Assembly: GCA_043585095.1 (NCBI GenBank)
Contig: CP121321.1
Span: forward strand, 496,001 to 560,000
Source of the DNA: JANQIO01 sp043585095
GTDB taxonomy: Bacteria; Pseudomonadota; Gammaproteobacteria; Pseudomonadales; Halieaceae
DNA: 64,000 bases
Direction of reading: 5' to 3'
In this document: positions 19,845-28,168 of the stretch, piece after piece
Layout of the letters: every line of letters begins with the position of its first letter
Numbering within the stretch: the stretch's first letter is position 1
Notes under the pieces: generated by a model
What the model saw: the letters and a program-made list of their open reading frames with translations, nothing else
What the model was told of the DNA's origin: nothing
Databases searched by the model: none
Program-made: the position numbers and the translations under genes

Positions 19845-20258
19845 ATGCTGCAACCAAAGCGTACAAAATTCCGTAAGACGCAGAAGGGCCGTAATCGTGG
19901 TCTGGCGCATCGCGGCAGTAAGGTTAGCTTCGGCGAATTCGGCCTGAAGGCTATGGGTCGTGGTCGCATCACCGCCCGTCAAATAGAGTCGGCTCGTCGT
20001 GCCATGACGCGACACATCAAGCGTGGCGGAAAAATATGGATCCGCGTGTTCCCTGATAAGCCAATCACCACCAAGCCTCTCGAAGTACGGCAGGGTAAAG
20101 GCAAGGGTAATGTTGAGTACTGGGTGGCGCAGATTCAGCCAGGCAAGATGCTGTACGAAGTGCAGGGCGTGTCTGAAGAGCTGGCTCGAGAAGCCTTCGA
20201 TTTGGCCGCAGCCAAGCTGCCGGTTGAGACTAAATTCGTTAAACGGTCAGTAATGTAA
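19845..20258 (+). CDS. rplP: 50S ribosomal protein L16
   Basis: L16 shapes the A-site tRNA-binding region of the large subunit. The 137-residue product begins MLQPKRTKFRKTQKGRNRG and contains the conserved GRGRITARQIESARRAM and RVFPDKPITTKP blocks. Its stop codon shares one base with the rpmC start codon, so translation is probably coupled. Confidence 0.98.
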   Translation: MLQPKRTKFRKTQKGRNRGLAHRGSKVSFGEFGLKAMGRGRITARQIESARRAMTRHIKRGGKIWIRVFPDKPITTKPLEVRQGKGKGNVEYWVAQIQPGKMLYEVQGVSEELAREAFDLAAAKLPVETKFVKRSVM

Positions 20259-20449
20259 TGAAAGCGAACGAACTACGTGAAAAGTCCGTTGAGGACTTGG
20301 AAAAAGAGCTACTTGGCCTGCGCGAACAGCAATTTAAGCTGCGCATGCAAAAGAGTACGGGGCAACTTGCGCAGACGCATCTGCTCAAGGAAAACCAGCG
20401 TGATATCGCTCGCGTTAAGACCGTGCTCACTGAAATAGCGGAGAGTTAA
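20258..20449 (+). CDS. rpmC: 50S ribosomal protein L29
   Basis: L29 is a small two-helix protein next to L23 at the tunnel exit. The 63-residue product begins MKANELREKSVEDLEKELL and has the typical coiled-coil composition with the signature KENQRDIARVKTVL. It overlaps rplP by one base and is followed by rpsQ after only 3 bp. Confidence 0.96.
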   Translation: MKANELREKSVEDLEKELLGLREQQFKLRMQKSTGQLAQTHLLKENQRDIARVKTVLTEIAES

Positions 20450-20452
20450 GAG

Positions 20453-20719
20453 ATGACGGCAGAACAGAACACTGCGCGTACGGCTACCGGTCGTGTTGTT
20501 AGCAACAAGATGGATAAGACCGTAACCATCCTTATAGAGCGCCGCGTAAAGCATCCGGTATATGGCAAGTACATAACCCGCTCTTCAAAGATTCACGCGC
20601 ACGATGAAAAAAATGAGTGCGGCATGGGTGATGTGGTGACGGTTCAGGAAACGCGTCCCATATCAAAGTCCAAGAGCTGGAAGCTTCTACGAATTGATGA
20701 GAGCGCAGTCCAGATCTGA
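20453..20719 (+). CDS. rpsQ: 30S ribosomal protein S17
   Basis: S17 is an OB-fold primary binder of 16S rRNA. The 88-residue product has the conserved GRVVSNKMDKTVTILIERRVKHP and YGKYITRSSKIHAHDE motifs, and ends after ISKSKSWKLLRI. Order and spacing match the distal S10 operon of gammaproteobacteria. The 30-bp gap to rplN marks the formal border to the spc operon, but I see no terminator there. Confidence 0.97.
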   Translation: MTAEQNTARTATGRVVSNKMDKTVTILIERRVKHPVYGKYITRSSKIHAHDEKNECGMGDVVTVQETRPISKSKSWKLLRIDESAVQI

Positions 20720-20749
20720 TACTGATCGCTGGATTTGCTGGAGTAAAAA

Positions 20750-21118
20750 ATGATTCAGACACAAAGCTATTTGGATGTTGCCGACAACAGTGGTGCTCGT
20801 CGCGTTATGTGCATCAAGGTTCTGGGTGGTTCCAAGCGTCGTTACGCCGGCGTGGGCGATCTTATTAAGGTCACGGTTAAAGAAGCCATTCCGCGCGGCA
20901 AGGTTAAGAAGGGCCAGGTAATGACAGCGGTCGTTGTGCGCACCAAGAAAGGTGTGCGTCGCAGCGATGGTTCACTCATTAAGTTCGACGACAACGCGGC
21001 GGTTCTGCTAAACGCGCAAAATGCACCGATTGGCACCCGGATTTTTGGACCGGTGACACGCGAACTGCGAAATGAGCAGTTTATGAAAATCGTGTCTCTG
21101 GCACCTGAAGTACTGTAG
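20750..21118 (+). CDS. rplN: 50S ribosomal protein L14
   Basis: L14 lies at the subunit interface and contacts 16S rRNA helix 14; it is also the docking site for silencing factor RsfS. The 122-residue protein begins MIQTQSYLDVADNSGARRVMCI and has the family signature blocks. It is the first gene of the classical spc operon. No separate promoter is evident, so transcription probably continues from S10. Confidence 0.98.
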   Translation: MIQTQSYLDVADNSGARRVMCIKVLGGSKRRYAGVGDLIKVTVKEAIPRGKVKKGQVMTAVVVRTKKGVRRSDGSLIKFDDNAAVLLNAQNAPIGTRIFGPVTRELRNEQFMKIVSLAPEVL

Positions 21119-21157
21119 CTCCGGCATAGCCAGACACTAAGCGTAAGAGAGAAGACA

Positions 21158-21472
21158 ATGGGCAAGATCAAACGCGACGATGAAGTCATCGTCCTGACCG
21201 GTAAAGACAAAGGCAAGCGCGGCAAGGTTCAGCGAATCCTTGACGATAACCGTGTGCTAGTAGCCGGTGTGAATATGATCAAGAAGCACACTCGCCCCAA
21301 CCCACAGATGGGTGTGGCTGGCGGGATTGTTGAGAAGGAAGCGCCTCTGCAGATCTCCAATATAGCCATATTTAACCCGGCGACCAGTCAGGCTGATCGC
21401 GTTGGCTACAAAATGGAAGGCGATAGCAAGGTGCGCGTCTACAAATCAACCGGCGACGCGATTGACGCGTAG
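21158..21472 (+). CDS. rplX: 50S ribosomal protein L24
   Basis: L24 is an assembly initiator for the large subunit. The 104-residue product has the KOW motif near its start (DEVIVLTGKDKGKRGKVQRI), followed by GVNMIKKHTRPNPQ. It lies 39 bp after rplN and 23 bp before rplE. Confidence 0.97.
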   Translation: MGKIKRDDEVIVLTGKDKGKRGKVQRILDDNRVLVAGVNMIKKHTRPNPQMGVAGGIVEKEAPLQISNIAIFNPATSQADRVGYKMEGDSKVRVYKSTGDAIDA

Positions 21473-21495
21473 GCCGACCGAGCGGATTAATTGAC

Positions 21496-22035
21496 ATGTC
21501 TACCCTGAAAGACGTTTACAACTCAGAAATCGCACCCAAGCTCAAAGAAGAGCTGGGCCTCAGTAATGTGATGGAAGTACCTCGTATAACCAAAATCACT
21601 CTTAACATGGGTGTTGGTGAGGCGCTTGGCGACAAGAAGGTACTGGAAAACGCCGTATCTGACATGGAGAAGATCTCCGGACAGAAGGTTGTTGTGACCA
21701 AGGCGCGTAGATCCATCGCTGGCTTCAAGGTTCGCGAAGGCTGGCCGATCGGCTGCAAGGTGACGCTGCGCAGTGAGCGCATGTACGAATTCCTGGAGCG
21801 GTTAATCAGTATTGCGATTCCGCGGATTCGCGACTTTCGCGGCATCAGCCCCAAGTCCTTTGATGGCCGCGGGAACTTTGCCATGGGCGTCACGGAGCAG
21901 ATTATCTTCCCTGAGATCGATTACGATCAAGTAGATGCCCTGCGCGGTATGGATATTACGATTACGACTACGGCTCGCAATGATGACGAGGGCCGTGCAC
22001 TTCTGCGGGCATTTAACTTCCCGCTGAAAGGCTGA
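21496..22035 (+). CDS. rplE: 50S ribosomal protein L5
   Basis: L5 binds 5S rRNA and contacts P-site tRNA and the 30S head. The 179-residue product has the characteristic KITLNMGVGEA, KARRSIAGFKVREGWPIGCKV and FDGRGNFAMGVTEQIIFPEI blocks. Spacing to rpsN is 15 bp. Confidence 0.98.
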   Translation: MSTLKDVYNSEIAPKLKEELGLSNVMEVPRITKITLNMGVGEALGDKKVLENAVSDMEKISGQKVVVTKARRSIAGFKVREGWPIGCKVTLRSERMYEFLERLISIAIPRIRDFRGISPKSFDGRGNFAMGVTEQIIFPEIDYDQVDALRGMDITITTTARNDDEGRALLRAFNFPLKG

Positions 22036-22050
22036 GAGAGAGGCTAACGA

Positions 22051-22356
22051 ATGGCTAAGAAATCAATGATCGCGCGTGAGAATAAGCGTGCTCGCACGGT
22101 TGCCAAGTACGCGGCTAAGCGCGCTGCAATCAAAGCAGTCCTCGCTGACGTCAACGCGACCGATGAGGAAAAGTGGGAAGCTCAAATGAAGCTTCAAAAG
22201 CTACCTCGCAACGCGAGCCCGGTTCGTCAGCAACGTCGCTGCCAAATCACGGGCCGCCCTCACGCGGTCTATCGCAAATTCGGCCTGTGCCGCAACAAGT
22301 TGCGTGAAGCAGCCATGCGCGGTGATGTCCCTGGTTTGGTTAAGTCCAGCTGGTAA
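22051..22356 (+). CDS. rpsN: 30S ribosomal protein S14
   Basis: S14 is a late-binding protein of the 30S head. The 101-residue product is the long form without the two CxxC zinc motifs, so it belongs to the zinc-independent type. Conserved features are SMIARENKRARTVAKYA near the start and RCQITGRPHAVYRKFGLCRNKLRE near the end. Confidence 0.97.
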   Translation: MAKKSMIARENKRARTVAKYAAKRAAIKAVLADVNATDEEKWEAQMKLQKLPRNASPVRQQRRCQITGRPHAVYRKFGLCRNKLREAAMRGDVPGLVKSSW

Positions 22357-22386
22357 ACGTAGCCCAGAGCTAGAGAGAGCAAATAG

Positions 22387-22782
22387 ATGAGTATGCAAGA
22401 TCCCCTGGCCGACATGCTGACACGCATTAGAAATGCGCAGCAAGCGGGCAAGACAACAGTTGAGATTCCGGCTTCAAACTTGAAGACCGCTGTTTGCAGT
22501 GTGCTGATTGAAGAAGGCTATATTGCGGGTATGCGTGACCAGGAGCGTGATGGGAAAAAATCCCTGATCGTAGAGCTTAAGTACTTTAACGGTAAGCCCG
22601 TTATCGCTGAGCTTGATCGCGCTAGCCGACCCGGACTGCGGCGCTACGCTGGCAAAGACAAGTTGCCAACGGTTCGCGGTGGACTCGGTTGTGCAATTGT
22701 TTCCACCAGTCGCGGCGTTATGACTGATCGTGCTGCTCGCGCTGCTGGCGTTGGTGGCGAGGTGCTCTGCACCGTTTTTTGA
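22387..22782 (+). CDS. rpsH: 30S ribosomal protein S8
   Basis: S8 organises the 16S central domain and in E. coli represses the spc operon by binding near the L5 coding region. The 131-residue product begins MSMQDPLADMLTRIRNAQ and ends with the family signature STSRGVMTDRAARAAGVGGEVLCTVF. A second ATG two codons in (22393) is an alternative start. Confidence 0.98.
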   Translation: MSMQDPLADMLTRIRNAQQAGKTTVEIPASNLKTAVCSVLIEEGYIAGMRDQERDGKKSLIVELKYFNGKPVIAELDRASRPGLRRYAGKDKLPTVRGGLGCAIVSTSRGVMTDRAARAAGVGGEVLCTVF

Positions 22783-22810
22783 TTTTTGAGATTTTTATAG
22801 GGCGTTAGTT

Positions 22811-23338
22811 ATGTCCAGAGTTGCAAATAATCCGGTGTCATTGCCGAGCGGCGTAGAGATCAAACTCGACGGTCGCGATCTATCCGTGAAGGGTAGTAAG
22901 GGATCAATGACGATGACGGTTGACGAGAGTGTTCAGGTCAATCATGAGGACAATACGTTGACCTTCGCCGCGAAGGATTCTCGCGCGGTTGCGATGTCGG
23001 GCACGACGCGCGCCCTGGTCAACAATATGGTTGTTGGCGTTACCGATGGCTTCGAGCGCAAGCTGGTTTTAAACGGCGTGGGTTATCGCGCGGCAGTTCA
23101 GGGTAGCAAGCTGAGCCTGACGCTTGGGTTTTCGCATCCTGTTGAGTACGAGTTGCCAGAGGGTATCTCCGCAGAAACGCCTAGTCAGACTGAGATCGTA
23201 CTGAAGGGCATTGATAAGCAGGCCTTGGGTCAGGCGGCGGCAGAGATTCGTGCCTTCCGTCCCCCGGAGCCTTACAAGGGCAAAGGTGTTCGTTACGCGG
23301 ATGAGTACGTCCGTCGTAAGGAAGCCAAGAAGAAGTAA
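22811..23338 (+). CDS. rplF: 50S ribosomal protein L6
   Basis: L6 sits near the GTPase-associated region and contacts the sarcin-ricin loop. The 175-residue protein has two tandem L6 folds and the signature FRPPEPYKGKGVRYADEYVRRKEAKKK at the C-terminus (only its first part is diagnostic). The length is close to the usual 177 residues. rplR follows after 12 bp. Confidence 0.98.
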   Translation: MSRVANNPVSLPSGVEIKLDGRDLSVKGSKGSMTMTVDESVQVNHEDNTLTFAAKDSRAVAMSGTTRALVNNMVVGVTDGFERKLVLNGVGYRAAVQGSKLSLTLGFSHPVEYELPEGISAETPSQTEIVLKGIDKQALGQAAAEIRAFRPPEPYKGKGVRYADEYVRRKEAKKK

Positions 23339-23350
23339 GCAGGTAGCAAG

Positions 23351-23701
23351 ATGAGTGCAAAGAACGATTCCAGGCTCCGCAGGGCGCGCCGTGCGCGCGT
23401 AAAAATGCGCGAGTTGGGTATTAATCGCTTGAGCGTGCACCGTACGCCTCGACATATCTACGCCCAGGTATTTGCTGCAGGCGGAGGTCAGGTCCTGGCT
23501 AGTGCATCTACGTTGGACAAGGATTTGCGCAGCGGCAGCACCGGCAATATTGATGCTGCGGCGCAGGTTGGCAAGCTTGTCGCTGAGCGCGCGAAAGCCG
23601 CGGGCATTGAAAAAGTGGCGTTTGACCGTAGCGGTTACAAGTATCACGGGCGAGTGAAGGCGTTAGCCGATGCTGCACGTGAAAATGGACTGGATTTCTA
23701 A
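23351..23701 (+). CDS. rplR: 50S ribosomal protein L18
   Basis: L18 binds 5S rRNA together with L5. The 116-residue product has a basic N-terminus (RRARRARVKMRELG) and the conserved VGKLVAERAKAAGIEKVAFDR and YHGRVKALADAARENGLDF segments. rpsE follows after 9 bp. Confidence 0.98.
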   Translation: MSAKNDSRLRRARRARVKMRELGINRLSVHRTPRHIYAQVFAAGGGQVLASASTLDKDLRSGSTGNIDAAAQVGKLVAERAKAAGIEKVAFDRSGYKYHGRVKALADAARENGLDF

Positions 23702-23710
23702 GGTACCAAG

Positions 23711-24223
23711 ATGGCGTATAACGACCGTAAAAAAGATGACAACAGCGAGGGCCTGCAGGAAAAGCTGGTCCAGGTTAATCGCGTTGCGAAAGTAGTCAAA
23801 GGTGGTCGTATCTTTGGCTTCACTGCGCTCACGGTAGTGGGTGATGGCAATGGCAAGGTTGGCTTTGGTCGCGGTAAGGCGCGCGAGGTTCCAGTTGCTA
23901 TTCAGAAGGCCATGGAGAATGCGCGTCGCAATATGATTACGGTCGATCTGGCTGAGGGTACTATCCAGTACCCCATTAAAGCTCGCCACGGTGCTTCCAA
24001 GGTGTATATGCAGCCAGCATCAGAAGGTACGGGCGTTATTGCCGGAGGCGCGATGCGTGCAGTACTTGAGATTGCCGGTGTGCACAACGTTTTGGCGAAG
24101 TGCTATGGCTCGACGAATCCGGTCAATGTCGTTCGCGCAACATTCAAGGGCCTGCAGAGCATGCAGTCGCCTGAGTCGGTTGCGGCGAAGCGTGGTAAGT
24201 CTTTAGAAGAGATTTTGAATTAA
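23711..24223 (+). CDS. rpsE: 30S ribosomal protein S5
   Basis: S5 contributes to the mRNA entry site and to decoding fidelity. The 170-residue protein has the double-stranded RNA-binding-like N-domain (LVQVNRVAKVVKGGRIFGFTA) with the spectinomycin-linked loop, and the C-domain with GVIAGGAMRAVLEIAGV. A small palindromic hairpin (24228-24244) lies in the 45-bp gap to rpmD. Confidence 0.98.
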   Translation: MAYNDRKKDDNSEGLQEKLVQVNRVAKVVKGGRIFGFTALTVVGDGNGKVGFGRGKAREVPVAIQKAMENARRNMITVDLAEGTIQYPIKARHGASKVYMQPASEGTGVIAGGAMRAVLEIAGVHNVLAKCYGSTNPVNVVRATFKGLQSMQSPESVAAKRGKSLEEILN

Positions 24224-24268
24224 TTATCGATCGTTTGACGATCGCTTTAAGACCAGGTTGGCAACGTC

Positions 24269-24454
24269 ATGGCTAAAGAAGCAACAATCAAAGTTACTCA
24301 GATACGAAGCAGCAACGGCCGGCTGAAAAGCCACCGAGCGTGCGTATCCGGTCTGGGTTTGCGCCGCATTGGTCACACGGTGGAAGTTGAAGATACTCCG
24401 TCTGTGCGCGGCATGATCAACAAAGTCAGCTACATGCTGCGGGTTGAGGAGTAA
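24269..24454 (+). CDS. rpmD: 50S ribosomal protein L30
   Basis: L30 is a small large-subunit protein. The 61-residue product shows the family pattern IKVTQIRSSNGRLKSHRAC and GLRRIGHTVEVEDTPSVRGMI. It is close to the usual 59-60 residues, and only 3 bp separate it from rplO, which suggests translational coupling. Confidence 0.97.
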   Translation: MAKEATIKVTQIRSSNGRLKSHRACVSGLGLRRIGHTVEVEDTPSVRGMINKVSYMLRVEE

Positions 24455-24457
24455 GAC

Positions 24458-24904
24458 ATGTCTGATTCAATGAGGCTAAACACGCTTAGCCCCGCACCGG
24501 GTTCACGCAAGGCCGCCAAGCGCGCCGGTCGTGGCATCGGTAGTGGCCTTGGCAAGACAGCAGGTCGTGGCCACAAGGGCCAGAAAAGTCGCTCGGGCGG
24601 TACCGTGAAGCCTGGGTTTGAGGGTGGCCAGATGCCTCTTCAAAAGCGTCTGCCCAAGTATGGCTTTAGCTCGCGGATTGCTCGTACCACCGCCCAGATC
24701 CGGTTAGGTGAGCTGGGTAAGATAGCGGCCGACGTTATTGATCTTGACGCACTGAAGGCTGCCGACCTGGTGCGCGAAGACGTTCTGCGCGCGCGCGTTT
24801 TCTTGTCTGGTGATCTGGACAAGGCCGTGACCGTCAAAGGTATGGCAGTGACAAAAGGTGCTCGGGAAGCAATCGAGAAGGCGGGCGGCAAGGTCGAAGA
24901 CTAA
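24458..24904 (+). CDS. rplO: 50S ribosomal protein L15
   Basis: L15 is a late-assembly protein with a long glycine- and arginine-rich extension that penetrates 23S rRNA. The 148-residue product has that extension (GRGIGSGLGKTAGRGHKGQ, residues 25-43) and the globular C-domain. The ATG at 24458 follows a GAGGAG ribosome site; the ATG four codons later is a weaker alternative. Confidence 0.97.
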   Translation: MSDSMRLNTLSPAPGSRKAAKRAGRGIGSGLGKTAGRGHKGQKSRSGGTVKPGFEGGQMPLQKRLPKYGFSSRIARTTAQIRLGELGKIAADVIDLDALKAADLVREDVLRARVFLSGDLDKAVTVKGMAVTKGAREAIEKAGGKVED

Positions 24905-24937
24905 GCCTGATGCTTTGGAAAACGGGAACAGAATTTA

Positions 24938-26266
24938 ATGGGTAAGCCGGCACTACCAGGCGTTAATACCGCAGGACTAGGCGAGCTTTTTGCTCGCCTT
25001 CGTTTTGTGTTGATGGCGATAATCATCTATCGCGTCGGCACGCATATTCCCGTGCCCGGCATTAACCCAGACCAGATTGCTGCTTTGTTCAACCAAAATC
25101 AGGGCACGATCCTGGGTCTCGCGAATATGTTTTCCGGCGGGGCGCTTGAGCGCATGAGCATCCTCGCCCTGGGCATCATGCCGTACATCTCGGCCTCTAT
25201 TATAATGCAGTTGATGTCTGCTGTTACTCCAAGTCTTGAGCAGCTCAAAAAAGAAGGTGAATCTGGTCGCAGAAAGATCAGCCAGTATACTCGCTACCTG
25301 ACCGTTCTCTTGGCGACGGTGCAAGCGACCGGTATGTCGGTAGGCATGGCGAGCCAAGGCATGGCCTACACTGCCAATCTACTGTTTTATATCGTAGCCG
25401 TAACATCTCTAGTGACGGGTGCGGTTTTTATGATGTGGCTGGGAGAGCAAATTACCGAGAAAGGTATAGGCAACGGTATATCTTTGCTTATTTTCGCCGG
25501 TATCGTGGCGGGTCTTCCCAGTGCAATTGGGCAGTCGCTTGAGTCAGCGCGGCAAGGTGAATTAAATATATTGGCGTTGCTCGCTATCCTCGCGCTAGCG
25601 CTTGCAGTCATTTACGCAATTGTTTTTATTGAGCGCGGCCAGCGACGCATTACGATTAATTACGCTAAACGGCAGCAGGGACGCCAGCAGTTTCAGGCGC
25701 AGAGTAGCCATCTGCCGCTGAAAGTGAATATGTCGGGGGTTATCCCCGCAATATTTGCGAGCTCAATATTGCTTTTCCCTGCCTCTGTAGCGCAGTGGTT
25801 TGGTGGGGCAGGCGAAAGCGAGTGGTTGCAGGAGATGGCTTTGGCCATTGGTCCAGGGCAGCCTTTAAATATTCTGCTGTTTACTGGCCTGATCGTATTC
25901 TTTTGCTTCTTTTACACGGCTTTGATGTTTAACCCGGAGGAGGTCGCAGACAATCTTAAGCGATCCGGAGCTTTCGTGCCGGGAATACGCCCAGGCACAC
26001 AAACAGCAAACTATATTGATTCCGTTTTAACAAAGCTCACCGTTTTCGGTTCAGCTTACATAGCGGTGATCTGTTTGATGCCGCAGTTCCTGGTTGTCTG
26101 GTTTAACGTGCCGTTTTACCTGGGCGGAACCTCACTTATGATTGCGGTGGTGGTTTGCATGGACTTCATGGCGCAGGTGCAAAGTCACTTGATGTCCCAG
26201 CAGTACGATTCAGTCATGAAGAAGGCGAACCTGAAGAATTATGGAGGCGCCGGGCGTGCCCGGTAG
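24938..26266 (+). CDS. secY: protein translocase subunit SecY
   Basis: SecY is the channel of the SecYEG translocon in the inner membrane. The 442-residue protein has ten predicted membrane segments, the N-terminal plug area with the signature MFSGGALERMSILALGIMPY, and the long cytoplasmic loop RRITINYAKRQQGRQQ that contacts SecA and ribosomes. It occupies its usual place between rplO and rpmJ. Confidence 0.98.
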   Translation: MGKPALPGVNTAGLGELFARLRFVLMAIIIYRVGTHIPVPGINPDQIAALFNQNQGTILGLANMFSGGALERMSILALGIMPYISASIIMQLMSAVTPSLEQLKKEGESGRRKISQYTRYLTVLLATVQATGMSVGMASQGMAYTANLLFYIVAVTSLVTGAVFMMWLGEQITEKGIGNGISLLIFAGIVAGLPSAIGQSLESARQGELNILALLAILALALAVIYAIVFIERGQRRITINYAKRQQGRQQFQAQSSHLPLKVNMSGVIPAIFASSILLFPASVAQWFGGAGESEWLQEMALAIGPGQPLNILLFTGLIVFFCFFYTALMFNPEEVADNLKRSGAFVPGIRPGTQTANYIDSVLTKLTVFGSAYIAVICLMPQFLVVWFNVPFYLGGTSLMIAVVVCMDFMAQVQSHLMSQQYDSVMKKANLKNYGGAGRAR

Positions 26267-26290
26267 CCTTGTTTAGTTGGAGAAAGTGTC

Positions 26291-26407
26291 ATGAAAGTAC
26301 GTGCGTCAGTTAAAAAGATGTGCCGCAACTGCAAGATCGTGCGACGCAAAGGCGTAGTGCGCGTAATTTGCAGTGCCGAGCCTCGTCACAAGCAGCGCCA
26401 GGGCTAG
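26291..26407 (+). CDS. rpmJ: 50S ribosomal protein L36
   Basis: L36 is the smallest large-subunit protein. The 38-residue frame starts at an ATG 24 bp after secY and reads MKVRASVKKMCRNCKIVRRK, then a third cysteine and a histidine near the C-terminus. This C-x2-C-x12-C-x4-H pattern is a zinc ribbon, so it is the zinc-binding paralog type. A zinc-independent copy, if present, would lie elsewhere. Confidence 0.96.
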   Translation: MKVRASVKKMCRNCKIVRRKGVVRVICSAEPRHKQRQG

Positions 26408-26427
26408 TAATCATCGTCGCTAAGGTG

Positions 26428-26456
26428 TTGATTTTCGAGATTAATGTCGCTAGAAT
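26428..26456 (+). promoter_or_regulatory. promoter inside the supercluster, before rpsM
   Basis: TTGATT (26428-26433) and TAGAAT (26451-26456) are separated by 17 bp in the 179-bp gap between rpmJ and rpsM. The G/C-rich bases after the -10 box (TGCGCGCC) match the other ribosomal promoters in the window. It would let the alpha operon be transcribed separately from spc. Confidence 0.7.
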
Positions 26457-26586
26457 TGCGCGCCTTTCGCAAGGCACCCAGGTAGAAGCCCGTCATATTG
26501 GCGGAATCTCAATTGGTGTGGCTGCAGCGTAACGCATCGCATCTAGCACGGTCCTGTTAAGACCGAAATAGAGTTGGAGAACGTAA

Positions 26587-26943
26587 ATGGCCCGTATAGC
26601 CGGTGTCAACATTCCAGATAACAAGCACGCTGTTATCTCACTGACTTACATCTTTGGTGTAGGGCGCACGCGCGCGAAAGAGCTGTGTGCAATTACCGGC
26701 GTTGAAGAGTCGGCCCGCATGGGCGAGCTCTCCGAAGAGCAAATGGATGCTCTGCGTGGGGAGGTCAGCAAGCTCACGGTTGAAGGTGACCTTCGTCGTG
26801 AAGTGAATATGAATATCAAGCGTTTGATGGATCTCGGTTGCAACCGCGGGCTTCGTCATCGCAAGGGTCTCCCGCTGCGTGGTCAGCGTACTAAGACTAA
26901 CGCGCGTACCCGTAAAGGACCGCGCAAGCCGATTCGTCGTTAA
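26587..26943 (+). CDS. rpsM: 30S ribosomal protein S13
   Basis: S13 bridges the subunits and contacts P-site tRNA. The 118-residue product begins MARIAGVNIPDNKHAVISLTYI and ends with the basic tail RTKTNARTRKGPRKPIRR. In E. coli, S4 represses the alpha operon by binding an mRNA pseudoknot around the rpsM start. The long leader here could hold such a structure, but I cannot fold it reliably by eye. The 143-bp gap to rpsK is wide for this operon. Confidence 0.98.
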   Translation: MARIAGVNIPDNKHAVISLTYIFGVGRTRAKELCAITGVEESARMGELSEEQMDALRGEVSKLTVEGDLRREVNMNIKRLMDLGCNRGLRHRKGLPLRGQRTKTNARTRKGPRKPIRR

Positions 26944-27086
26944 CTTTTTATAGAACCGCCAGGGGCATAGCCTCAGGCCACTTGGGAGGCGCTACGTCAC
27001 CTTCGAAGTACTGAAAAGACAAGACAGAATCCGATTTAGTGTAGCTGCACCACAGTGCAGTGTTGATATTAAAGCAGGAAAACCAT

Positions 27087-27479
27087 ATGGCTAAGCCAGG
27101 TGCTAAAAGCACTCGCAAAAAAGTTCGTAAGCAGGTCGCTGATGGCATCGCGCACATCCACGCCTCTTTCAACAACACCATAATCACGATCACTGACCGC
27201 CAGGGTAACACTCTGAGCTGGGCTACCGCTGGTGGCTCGGGCTTCCGTGGTTCTCGCAAGAGCACGCCGTTTGCAGCGCAGGTTGCAGCAGAGCGCGCCG
27301 GCGAGGCCGCCAAAGAGTACGGTCTACAAAACCTCGATGTTCAGGTCAAAGGCCCCGGCCCGGGCCGCGAATCCGCAGTGCGCGCGCTAAACGCCTGCGG
27401 GTTCAAGATCAGCAACATCACCGACGTGACGCCGATACCGCACAACGGCTGTCGCCCTCCCAAAAAGCGTCGCGTATAA
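27087..27479 (+). CDS. rpsK: 30S ribosomal protein S11
   Basis: S11 forms part of the platform next to the mRNA exit. The ATG at 27087 is chosen because GCAGGA precedes it and the product then begins MAKPGAKSTRKKVRKQV, giving 130 residues. A GTG nine codons upstream is in frame but adds unrelated residues. The signature ITDVTPIPHNGCRPPKKRRV lies at the C-terminus. Confidence 0.97.
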   Translation: MAKPGAKSTRKKVRKQVADGIAHIHASFNNTIITITDRQGNTLSWATAGGSGFRGSRKSTPFAAQVAAERAGEAAKEYGLQNLDVQVKGPGPGRESAVRALNACGFKISNITDVTPIPHNGCRPPKKRRV

Positions 27480-27492
27480 GGCAGGACAAGAC

Positions 27493-28113
27493 ATGGCACG
27501 ATATATTGGTCCCAAATGTAAGCTCGCCCGTCGCGAAGGTACTGATCTCTTCCTGAAGAGTGGTGTACGCGCGCTGGAAAGTAAGTGCAATCTGGAGAAC
27601 GCTCCTGGTCAGCACGGTGCCCGACGTGGTCGCCTGTCAGACTACGGCGTGCAGTTGCGTGAAAAGCAGAAAGTACGTCGTATTTACGGCGTTTTGGAAA
27701 AGCAGTTCCGCAACTATTATAAAGAAGCAGCGCGCCAACGCGGTGCAACCGGTGAAAACCTTTTGCGTCTGCTCGAGTCACGTCTGGATAACGTCGTATA
27801 CCGTATGGGTTTTGGCGCCACGCGTGCAGAGTCCCGCCAGCTGGTTTCTCATCGCGCGATTTTGGTAAATGGCCAGAGCGTCAACATCCCCTCCTACCAG
27901 GTCGCGCCTGGGGACATCATTTCTCTGCGTGAGAAAGCCAAGAAGCAGCTGCGCGTTCAGTCAGCTTTAGCGCTTGCTGCACAACGTGGTGAGCCTGAGT
28001 GGATGGAAGTTAACAGCGAAAAATTGGAAGGCACGTTTAAGGCTTACCCGGATCGCCAGGACATCAGCACAGATATTAATGAAAACCTGATTGTCGAACT
28101 TTACTCCAAGTAA
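27493..28113 (+). CDS. rpsD: 30S ribosomal protein S4
   Basis: S4 nucleates 30S assembly and in E. coli is the translational repressor of the alpha operon. The 206-residue product begins MARYIGPKCKLARREGTDL and contains the S4 RNA-binding fold (LDNVVYRMGFGATRAESRQL near residue 98). The zinc-ligand cysteine pattern of some bacterial S4 proteins is absent, as in E. coli. Confidence 0.98.
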   Translation: MARYIGPKCKLARREGTDLFLKSGVRALESKCNLENAPGQHGARRGRLSDYGVQLREKQKVRRIYGVLEKQFRNYYKEAARQRGATGENLLRLLESRLDNVVYRMGFGATRAESRQLVSHRAILVNGQSVNIPSYQVAPGDIISLREKAKKQLRVQSALALAAQRGEPEWMEVNSEKLEGTFKAYPDRQDISTDINENLIVELYSK

Positions 28114-28168
28114 TCCGTTCACTCTTTGAATTTAGATTGTACGGACTAACGAAAGCACAGGTGCAAAC

